Assembly (NCBI GenBank): GCA_009695465.1
Contig: SIAW01000005.1
Span: 1-48,579, forward strand
DNA from: Pedosphaera sp.
GTDB taxonomy: Bacteria > Verrucomicrobiota > Verrucomicrobiia > Limisphaerales > UBA1100
Direction of reading: 5' to 3'
DNA length: 48,579 nucleotides
Part shown: piece by piece, positions 8,499-15,284 of the stretch
Numbering within the stretch: position 1 is the stretch's first letter
Layout of the letters: every line of letters begins with the position of its first letter
The notes under the pieces: generated by a model
Told to the model about the DNA's origin: nothing
Database searches by the model: none
What the model saw: the letters and a program-made list of their open reading frames with translations, nothing else
Program-made: the position numbers and the translations under genes

Positions 8499-8517
8499 TG
8501 CCAAGTTTATCTTGGCA
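8499..8517. promoter_or_regulatory. Perfect inverted repeat between divergent sigma and DUF1501 genes
   Basis: TGCCAAG-TTTAT-CTTGGCA is a perfect 7-base inverted repeat with a 5-base spacer. It lies about 50 bases upstream of the ATG at 8447 of the sigma gene and about 115 bases upstream of the plus-strand DUF1501 gene. The form and place suit a dimeric repressor or activator site for one or both genes. There is no U-tract, so a terminator is unlikely. Confidence 0.45.
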
Positions 8518-8614
8518 AATGCACACGCGGGATTGCGTGCTTCGCAGCGCAGTTGTTCTCTCTGCGCCCGATAAATAGATTCAATGCCGACGCAGATTGC
8601 CGCGTCGAAGTGTT

Positions 8615-8630
8615 CCGGCTGAAAAGCCGG
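8615..8630 (+). promoter_or_regulatory. GAAA-loop hairpin directly before a start codon
   Basis: CCGGCT-GAAA-AGCCGG forms a six-pair GC-rich stem with a GNRA-type loop, ending two bases before the ATG at 8633. It occupies the place of the ribosome binding site, and no Shine-Dalgarno sequence is visible there. It could control translation of the DUF1501 gene, or be chance. Confidence 0.4.
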
Positions 8631-8632
8631 TT

Positions 8633-10018
8633 ATGTTACATCTCACCCATCCGAACACTCGTCGCAATTTCCTCTCAGTGGGCAGCCTCGCGCTGGGCGG
8701 GTTGGCGTTGCCGCAGTTGCTGCGCGCGCAGGAGGCCATCAAACAGTCCGGCGGCGTGGTGAAAGACAAGACGGTCGTCTTCCTTTTCATGCACGGCGGC
8801 CCCACGCAGACGGAGACGTTTGATCCAAAGATGGATGCGCCCTCGGGCATCCGCTCGGCCACCGGCGAGGTGCGCACGACGTTGCCCGGCGTGAGTTACG
8901 GCGCCACGTTCAGCAAGCTGGCCAAGCTGGCGCACAAATCCGCCATCGTGCGCTCCTTCACCACGGGCGATGGCAATCACGACATCAAACCGGTGGTCAG
9001 CGCCGCGACGTTCAAGGCAAACTTGGGCTCCATCTACGCGCGCGTGGCCGGCCCCAATCATCCGCGCACGGGCATGCCGCGCAACTTGGCGCTGTACCCG
9101 CAGGCGGTGGATCCGGCAACCGGTCCGGCGATCACGAATTTCGGCCAGTTCGGCGCGACGGGTCCGCTCGGTCCGGCGTACACGCCTTTTGCCCCCAGCG
9201 GCGATGGCGATCTCAAGCGCGACATGAAGCTGACCATCGCCCCCACGCGACTGGATGACCGGCGCGCGTTGCTGGGCGGACTGGATCAATGGCGGCGGTC
9301 GCTGGAGACCGGCAGCATCACCGAAGGGTTGGACCGGTTTCAGGCGCAGGCGTTTGACACCTTGGGCGGCGGCGTGGCCGAGGCGTTTGATTTGTCCAAG
9401 GAAAACCCGCGCACGTTGGAGCGGTACGACACGAGCGGGTTGATGGATGTCAACCGCATCAGCCGGCGCTGGAACAATTACAAGCACTACGGCGATCACG
9501 TGAAGTCCCTCGGCAAACTCATGTTGCTGGCGCGGCGACTGGCCGAGCGCGGCGCGGGGTTCATCACCGTCACCACCAGCTTTGTGTGGGACATGCACGC
9601 CGACAGCAACAACGCCACCGTGACCGAGGGCATGCAATATGTGGGCGCGCCCTTCGACCATGCGGTGAGCGCGTTCATCGAGGACTGCGAGGCACGCGGA
9701 TTGGGCGATAAGATCCTGCTCGTCTGCTGCGGCGAGATGGGCCGCACTCCGCGCATCAACCGCTCAGGGGGACGCGATCACTGGGGCGGCTCCGCCCCGC
9801 TGCTGCTTTACGGCGGCGGCTTGAAGATGGGACAGGTCATCGGTCAATCCACCAAAGACGGCGGCGAGCCTGCTGCCGATCCCGTCACCATCCCCAATCT
9901 CAACGCCACCATCATGCACACGTTGCTGGACCCGGGCGTGGCGCGCACCTTGACGGGACTGCCCCGCGAAGTGGCGCAGGTGATTAACGGCGCTCCGCCC
10001 ATCCACCAGCTTTTCTAG
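8633..10018 (+). CDS. DUF1501 protein, second of three
   Basis: A 461-aa DUF1501 protein with a Tat-like N-terminus (NTRRNFLSVGSLALGGLALP). Family blocks: VVFLFMHGGPTQTETFDPKM, TTLPGVSYGATFSKLAKLAH, IVRSFTTGDGNHDIKPV, then WDMHADSNNATVTEGM, LLVCCGEMGRTPRIN and GGRDHWGGSAPLLLYGGGL. The His/Asp positions expected for a hydrolase-like metal site are kept. The ATG at 8633 is preferred over a TTG at 8597, because it gives the family's usual short leader before the twin Arg. No Shine-Dalgarno is seen; a hairpin lies there instead. It is followed 18 bases later by a tiny membrane protein gene. Function is unknown for the family. Confidence 0.9.
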   Translation: MLHLTHPNTRRNFLSVGSLALGGLALPQLLRAQEAIKQSGGVVKDKTVVFLFMHGGPTQTETFDPKMDAPSGIRSATGEVRTTLPGVSYGATFSKLAKLAHKSAIVRSFTTGDGNHDIKPVVSAATFKANLGSIYARVAGPNHPRTGMPRNLALYPQAVDPATGPAITNFGQFGATGPLGPAYTPFAPSGDGDLKRDMKLTIAPTRLDDRRALLGGLDQWRRSLETGSITEGLDRFQAQAFDTLGGGVAEAFDLSKENPRTLERYDTSGLMDVNRISRRWNNYKHYGDHVKSLGKLMLLARRLAERGAGFITVTTSFVWDMHADSNNATVTEGMQYVGAPFDHAVSAFIEDCEARGLGDKILLVCCGEMGRTPRINRSGGRDHWGGSAPLLLYGGGLKMGQVIGQSTKDGGEPAADPVTIPNLNATIMHTLLDPGVARTLTGLPREVAQVINGAPPIHQLF

Positions 10019-10036
10019 CGGCACGCGTCGCCCGAC

Positions 10037-10240
10037 ATGGCTGGCAAAAACACGGACCTGTTCATCGCGTTGGCAATGGTGGGCGGCATCGTCGCCCTGT
10101 ACGTCTTCGCGGAAGTGAATCCGGCACCGCCGCCTGTGATGCCCGCCTCCACTGAAAAATTGCCGGCGGACACCAACGCCGCGCCGCCGCCGATGTTCAC
10201 CAACGCCCCGCCCCCGCTGCCCGCACCGGCCAGCCGTTAA
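10037..10240 (+). CDS. Small proline-rich single-pass membrane protein
   Basis: A 67-aa product with one N-terminal membrane helix (LFIALAMVGGIVALYVFAEV) and a Pro/Ala-rich tail (PAPPP, APPPMF, APPPLPAPAS) that would lie outside the cytoplasm. I do not recognise a family. It starts 18 bases after the DUF1501 stop and ends 39 bases before the next gene, on the same strand, which supports a real gene in the operon. The short length and biased composition leave some doubt. Confidence 0.55.
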   Translation: MAGKNTDLFIALAMVGGIVALYVFAEVNPAPPPVMPASTEKLPADTNAAPPPMFTNAPPPLPAPASR

Positions 10241-10279
10241 ATCCGTTGACGCCCGCGCACGGTTTTGCGCCAATGCAAC

Positions 10280-12583
10280 ATGCACCTGCGGCTCTTTCTG
10301 CACTCGCTGTCCCTCGCCTTCATCCTCTGCGCCTTCGCATCGCCCGTGGCCGCACAGCCCGCGCTGACGTGGGAGGCTGCACTGCGCGAACTCAAACCCG
10401 ACGTGTTCGCCCCCGAAGATCGCGCGCGGCTCTCGGGCATGTTGGGCGCACATCTGCGCAGCCGGTTGGCCGAGGCCAACGCCCGCAGTCGCGCCGATTG
10501 GTTGGCCATCACGAACCGTCTGCAATGGGAAACCTTCACGCGATCACGACTGGAAAAACTGCGCGCCTCGCTCGGCGCCCCCGCAACGCCGGCCGCCAAA
10601 CTCAACGTCCGCACCGCTGGAGAGATTGCCGGTGAAGGATGCCGCATCCGTCGGCTGGTGTTTGAAACCCGGCCGGGATTGTGGGCCACCGCCAATCTGT
10701 ATCTGCCGGTGCGCGATCGCGAGCGCGGCATGCCGGGCCTTTTGATTTGTCACAGCCATCATCGCCCCAAAGAACACAGCGAACTGCAAGACATGGGCAT
10801 GACATGGGCGCGCGCGGGCTGCGCCGTGTTGGTGATGGATCAACTGGGCCACGGGGAGCGCCGCCAGCATCCCTTCGCCAGCGCGAAAGATTTCGCGGGC
10901 GACTTCCGCGTGAGCCGGCAGGATTATCATTACCGGTACGACACGGGCATCCAACTCTCGCTGCTGGGCGAAAGCCTCGCAGGCTGGATGGCGTGGGACA
11001 TGAGTCGCGGCGTGGACTTGCTGCTGTCGCTGCCGGGCATCGCGGCGGACCAGATCATCCTGCTCGGCTCCGTGGCGGGCGGCGGCGATCCCACGGCAGT
11101 GGCCGCCGCGCTGGACACGCGCATCGCCTGCGTCGTGCCTTTTAATTTTGGCGGGCCGCAACCGGAGACTCGCTTCCCGCTGCCCGCTGACATCGAGACT
11201 TCATTCAACTACGCCGGCAGCGGTAGTTGGGAATCCACACGCAACCTGCGCCTCTCCGCACGCGATGGATTTCTGCCGTGGGTCATCGTGGGCAGCATCG
11301 CCCCACGACGATTGATCTACGCGCACGAGTTTGGCTGGCACCGCGAACGCGATCCCGTCTGGCAACGGCTGGAAACCATCCAAGGTTTTTTCCAGACGCC
11401 CGATCGCCTTGCCTTCACGCACGGACGCGGTGAACTCAAAGGCAGTCCGCCAGAGGCATCGCACTGCACGCATATTGGCCAACCGCACCGCGAGCGCATC
11501 CACACCGCGTTTGCAAAATGGTTCGGCATCCAAGCAGAGGAATTCAGCAAGCCCGTGCCCGAAGATCAACTGCGTTGCTGGACGCCCGCGCTGACACAGG
11601 CTGCGCAACCCAAACGATTGGTGGACGTGCTGCCCGATTGGGCGCAACGCCTGCGCGATGCCCGCGGCACGTCGCGTTCCGGCAATCCCGCCGTGCACGC
11701 CCGCCTCCTGCGCAACAGGCTGGCCCCGCTGCTGGGCGAGGTGGTGCCCGCCGCAAAAGCAAAAGTGTTGCGCCACGACAACGCCACCGCCGCCACGGGT
11801 CTGCGCGTGGAAAAGGTGGTGTTGCAAACCGAGGCGGGCATCGAAGTGCCGCTCCTGTTACTCTCACGCAAGACCGACGCTCCGCGCCAGGCGGTGGCCG
11901 TGGCGTTGGCGCAAGAAGGCAAGGCGGGATTCCTGCAACATCGCGCGGCGCACATCGCGATATTACTAGAGGCAGGCGTGATGGTTTGTCTGCCCGATGT
12001 GCGGGGCACCGGCGAAACGCGCGCGGGCAGCGAACGCGGCCCCGAGAGCAGCGATGCGGCACACTCGGCCACGGCGTGGATGTTGGGCGACACGATGCCG
12101 GGCGCGCGCCTGCGCGATACGCGCGCGGTGCTGGCGTGGCTGCGCTCACGCGAGGATGTGGACGCCAAACGCATCGCGCTGTGGGGCGAATCGTTTGTCG
12201 CAGTCAATGTGTCCAACGTGAAATATCCCACCCCGCGCCGCGTCGAAGGCCAGCCGCGCGTATCGGATCCCGCCAGTCCGCTGCTCGCGCTGCTCACGGC
12301 GTTGTACGAGGAGGACGTGCGCGCGGTGTACACACACGGTGGACTGGCCGACTTCGCTTCCGTACTTAAACACCAGCAAGTGCTCATCCCCAGCGACGCG
12401 GTGATCCCCGGTCTCTTGGCCGCCGGTGATCTGCCGGAGCTGGTGCGGCTGGTGGCCTTGCGACCGCTCAAACAGACCAGCACCGTCAACGCGCTCAACC
12501 AACGGGTTGATCCTGCGTCGAAGGAACCTGTTTCCGAAGCTGGGCCGTGGTTGGTTGAGCAATTGAAACTCACCAAACCGTGA
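10280..12583 (+). CDS. Exported double alpha/beta hydrolase (acetyl xylan esterase-like), first nucleophile lost
   Basis: A 767-aa protein with a signal peptide (about 1-25, ending PVAAQ). It holds two hydrolase-like halves. Half one (about 120-430) has LLICHSHHRP and VLVMDQLGHGER, as in acetyl-xylan-esterase-type proteins, but its elbow reads GSVAGGGD (263-270), with Ala266 where the family has the Ser of G-x-S-G-G-G. Half two (about 480-767) has VCLPDVRGTGETRAG and the elbow WGESF with Ser638. The first half therefore seems catalytically dead by the usual mechanism, and the second may be active. PVC genomes have many such secreted esterases; the substrate is unknown. The ATG at 10280 gives a normal signal peptide. 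Confidence 0.75.
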   Translation: MHLRLFLHSLSLAFILCAFASPVAAQPALTWEAALRELKPDVFAPEDRARLSGMLGAHLRSRLAEANARSRADWLAITNRLQWETFTRSRLEKLRASLGAPATPAAKLNVRTAGEIAGEGCRIRRLVFETRPGLWATANLYLPVRDRERGMPGLLICHSHHRPKEHSELQDMGMTWARAGCAVLVMDQLGHGERRQHPFASAKDFAGDFRVSRQDYHYRYDTGIQLSLLGESLAGWMAWDMSRGVDLLLSLPGIAADQIILLGSVAGGGDPTAVAAALDTRIACVVPFNFGGPQPETRFPLPADIETSFNYAGSGSWESTRNLRLSARDGFLPWVIVGSIAPRRLIYAHEFGWHRERDPVWQRLETIQGFFQTPDRLAFTHGRGELKGSPPEASHCTHIGQPHRERIHTAFAKWFGIQAEEFSKPVPEDQLRCWTPALTQAAQPKRLVDVLPDWAQRLRDARGTSRSGNPAVHARLLRNRLAPLLGEVVPAAKAKVLRHDNATAATGLRVEKVVLQTEAGIEVPLLLLSRKTDAPRQAVAVALAQEGKAGFLQHRAAHIAILLEAGVMVCLPDVRGTGETRAGSERGPESSDAAHSATAWMLGDTMPGARLRDTRAVLAWLRSREDVDAKRIALWGESFVAVNVSNVKYPTPRRVEGQPRVSDPASPLLALLTALYEEDVRAVYTHGGLADFASVLKHQQVLIPSDAVIPGLLAAGDLPELVRLVALRPLKQTSTVNALNQRVDPASKEPVSEAGPWLVEQLKLTKP

Positions 12584-12652
12584 GCACCGCCGCAGCGGGA
12601 AGTTGAATCGGCTTGGCGCGGTGCCCGTCCATTCAAGCAGTCGAAACAGGTC

Positions 12653-14101
12653 ATGCTGACACTTCACACTGGCCACGGCACGCGGGATTGCGCGGGGCAG
12701 TCGCGCCGCGATTTCCTGCGCATCGGCGGGCTGGGACTGGGTGCGCTGACGTTGCCGCAGTGGCTGGCGTTGCGCGCGGCTGATGCGCAGGGCGGCACGG
12801 GTTTTGTCCGCGACCGTTCGGTGGTGCTGCTCTATCTCTCCGGCGGCGCCAGTCACATCGAGACTTTCAATCCCAACATGGACGCGCCGCTGCCGTACCG
12901 CAGCATGACGGGCGCGACGGCCACGAGTGTGCCCGGGCTTTCCTTCGGCGGCACGTTCACGCGACTGGCCAAGCAGGCTCATCGCATGAGCATCGTGCGT
13001 TCCTTCACGCACTCGGTGGGCGACCACGACAAGGCGCACGCGCATGTGCTCTCCGGCGGCACGGATGAAAAAGGCGACGGCAAGCTGGGCCAAAGCATGG
13101 GCGCGGTGTACGGGCGGTTGGCGGGCACGTCGCATCCCAAGACGGGGCTGCCCAGTTTTTCTCTGCTGACGCACGACGAGGTGGACAGCCAGTACCGGCG
13201 CGAGTTGGAGCGTCTGCTGCGTGGTTCTTCGCCGGGCAAACTGGGCGCGGCCTTGGCCGGTTTTGAATATCAAGAGACCGCTGCCGGGGCGGGGCAAAAA
13301 AAGAAGGCGGCCGCCAAACGCACCGGATCGCTGGCGGAGGACCTGCAGTTGACGTTGCCCGAGGCGCGGCTGGATGACCGGCGCGCGTTGCTCGACTCGC
13401 TGGACCGGCTGCGCCGCAATGTGGATGCGAGCGGACAGATGGCGGCGGCGGACAAGTTCCATCAGCAAGCGTTTGATCTCATCACCGGCAGCGCGGCGGA
13501 GGCGCTGGATTTGTCGCGCGAAGACAAGTCGGTGCTCGCGGGTTACGACACGAGCAAGATCCAGATCGGCCACAAGACATTCCGCAAATCCACGCTCGGC
13601 CGGCAGATGTTGGTGGCGCGCCGATTGGTGGAGGCGGGCTGCGGTTTTATCACCGTGCATTCCGCCGGTTGGGACATGCACGCCGACGGCAACAATCCGG
13701 GCATCCAAAAAGGGTTCGATATGCTGGGCACCTCGCTGGACATCGCGGTGAGTGCGTTCCTGGAAGATTTGGCCGCGCGCGGGTTGAGCGAGAAAGTGCT
13801 GCTGGTCATCACGGGCGATTTTGGCCGCACGCCGCGCATCAACAAAACCGGTGGGCGCGATCACTGGGCGCGGTTGGGCACGCTGGCGTTTGCGGGCGGT
13901 GGACTGCCCGGCGGCGCGGTGATTGGCGCGGCCGACCGTCAGAACGGCGAACCCGCCGACAGCCCCGTCACGCCGCGCGCGATGTTGGGCACGATTTTCC
14001 ATCGCCTGTTCGATGTGGGCCAGTTGCGAGTGGCGCGCGGTCTGCCTCGCGAGTTGGTGCAGTTGGTCGAAGGCGCAGAACCGATCCGCGGTCTGGCGTA
14101 G
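12653..14101 (+). CDS. DUF1501 protein, third of three
   Basis: A 482-aa DUF1501 protein. The Tat-like leader is SRRDFLRIGGLGLGALTLPQ. Family blocks are VVLLYLSGGASHIETFNPNM, IVRSFTHSVGDHDKAHAHVL, GWDMHADGNNPGIQKGFDML, LLVITGDFGRTPRINKTGGR and DHWARLGTLAFAGGGLPGG. A lysine-rich insert (GQKKKAAAKR, about residues 220-229) sits in the middle and is absent from the other two copies. It lies 69 bases after the esterase-like gene and 67 before the DUF3500 gene. The family's enzymatic role is unproven. Confidence 0.9.
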   Translation: MLTLHTGHGTRDCAGQSRRDFLRIGGLGLGALTLPQWLALRAADAQGGTGFVRDRSVVLLYLSGGASHIETFNPNMDAPLPYRSMTGATATSVPGLSFGGTFTRLAKQAHRMSIVRSFTHSVGDHDKAHAHVLSGGTDEKGDGKLGQSMGAVYGRLAGTSHPKTGLPSFSLLTHDEVDSQYRRELERLLRGSSPGKLGAALAGFEYQETAAGAGQKKKAAAKRTGSLAEDLQLTLPEARLDDRRALLDSLDRLRRNVDASGQMAAADKFHQQAFDLITGSAAEALDLSREDKSVLAGYDTSKIQIGHKTFRKSTLGRQMLVARRLVEAGCGFITVHSAGWDMHADGNNPGIQKGFDMLGTSLDIAVSAFLEDLAARGLSEKVLLVITGDFGRTPRINKTGGRDHWARLGTLAFAGGGLPGGAVIGAADRQNGEPADSPVTPRAMLGTIFHRLFDVGQLRVARGLPRELVQLVEGAEPIRGLA

Positions 14102-14168
14102 CGCCACAATCCCATTGCGTGCCGCAGCGGGTGCTTTACCCTCAGGCATTCTCACACCCATTCATGCC

Positions 14169-15194
14169 ATGAACACACACCCTTCCACTCGCCGTGAATT
14201 CATCACCAGCGCCAGCGCACTGGCTGTGGCCGCAGCAGCCTCGCCGGTGCTGGGCGCGCCGGAGATTGCGTTGCCCAAATCCGAGACGCTGGTCAAAACG
14301 CTCTTCGATTCCTTCGACGAGAAGCAGCGCAAGGGTATGTGTTTCCCGTGGGAACATCGCAGCGCCAACGGCCTGTTGCGCTCGCACATCTCCAACAACT
14401 GGCGCATCACGCCGCAGGCCATCACCAGCGTATTTTACACCCGCGACCAGCAGGCGCTCATCCGCGAAATCTGGAAGGGGCTGGTCAATCCCGATTGGGT
14501 CGCGAAGTTCGACCAGCAATTCAAGGACGACCTCGGCGGCTGGGGCATCAAGCAGAGCATCGCCATCTTCGGCACGCCGGGCGCGGGCAAGTTCGAATTC
14601 GTGCTCACCGGCCGCCACGGCACCATCCGCTGCGACGGCAATTCCGCCGATCACGTCGCCTTCGCCGGGCCCATCATGTACGGGCACGAAGGCTCCAGCG
14701 GTTATTATGAAAAGCCCGGGCACCCCGACAATGTGTTTTGGCATCAGGCATTGGAGGCCAACAAACTCTATCGCATGTTGGATGGAAAACTGCGCGACCA
14801 AGCGCTGCTGCCGGCGGCGCCCGACGAAGGCGAGGTCGCCTTCCGCGGTGCCAAAGGTAAATTCACCGGCGTCGCCGTGGCGGATTTCGCGCGCGACCAA
14901 AAAGAGCATCTGCAAAAAATCCTGCGCCTGTTGCTCGAACCCTTCCGTCAAAGCGACGTGGACGAAGCCGTGGCCGCGCTGAAAAAACAAGGCGGCCTCG
15001 ACAAGTGCCACCTGACTTTTTATCGCGCCGACGATCTGGGCAAAGACGAGATCTGGGACAACTGGCGCTTGGAAGGCCCCGCGTTTGTCTGGCATTGGCG
15101 CGGCGCACCGCACGTCCACGTGTGGGTGCATGTGGCCGATGACCCCAGCGTGGCGTTGAACGCCAACAACCGCTCCGGCGCACTGCGCCAGTAG
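14169..15194 (+). CDS. DUF3500 protein, exported
   Basis: A 341-aa protein with a twin-arginine leader (STRREFITSASALAVAAAAS). It matches the DUF3500 family: LFDSFDEKQRKGMCFPWEHR near the start, NNWRITPQAITSVFYTRDQQ, FEFVLTGRHGTIRCDGNSAD, HVAFAGPIMYGHEG, and a C-terminal H-W-R-G-A-P-H-V-H-V-W-V stretch with several His that could bind metal. DUF3500 proteins have no proven activity; they often sit with DUF1501 and cytochrome genes in PVC bacteria, as here. The ATG at 14169 gives a normal Tat signal. Confidence 0.88.
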   Translation: MNTHPSTRREFITSASALAVAAAASPVLGAPEIALPKSETLVKTLFDSFDEKQRKGMCFPWEHRSANGLLRSHISNNWRITPQAITSVFYTRDQQALIREIWKGLVNPDWVAKFDQQFKDDLGGWGIKQSIAIFGTPGAGKFEFVLTGRHGTIRCDGNSADHVAFAGPIMYGHEGSSGYYEKPGHPDNVFWHQALEANKLYRMLDGKLRDQALLPAAPDEGEVAFRGAKGKFTGVAVADFARDQKEHLQKILRLLLEPFRQSDVDEAVAALKKQGGLDKCHLTFYRADDLGKDEIWDNWRLEGPAFVWHWRGAPHVHVWVHVADDPSVALNANNRSGALRQ

Positions 15195-15284
15195 CGCGGG
15201 CGGCCGTAACAACCACGAACGCGGCTGAAGAAATAGCTTGCGCGGCCGTCTGACACAGGACATTTCACTCCGGATTAATTGCCC

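Noticed and set aside
8248-8526. Separate minus-strand frame covering the sigma N-terminus
   Set aside because: It leaves the sigma frame at the conserved region and gives no domain; the TGA reading explains the family N-terminus better.
12584-12624. GCACCGC / GCGGTGC inverted repeat after the esterase-like gene as a terminator
   Set aside because: The arms are 27 bases apart and no T-run follows, so a terminator is not supported.
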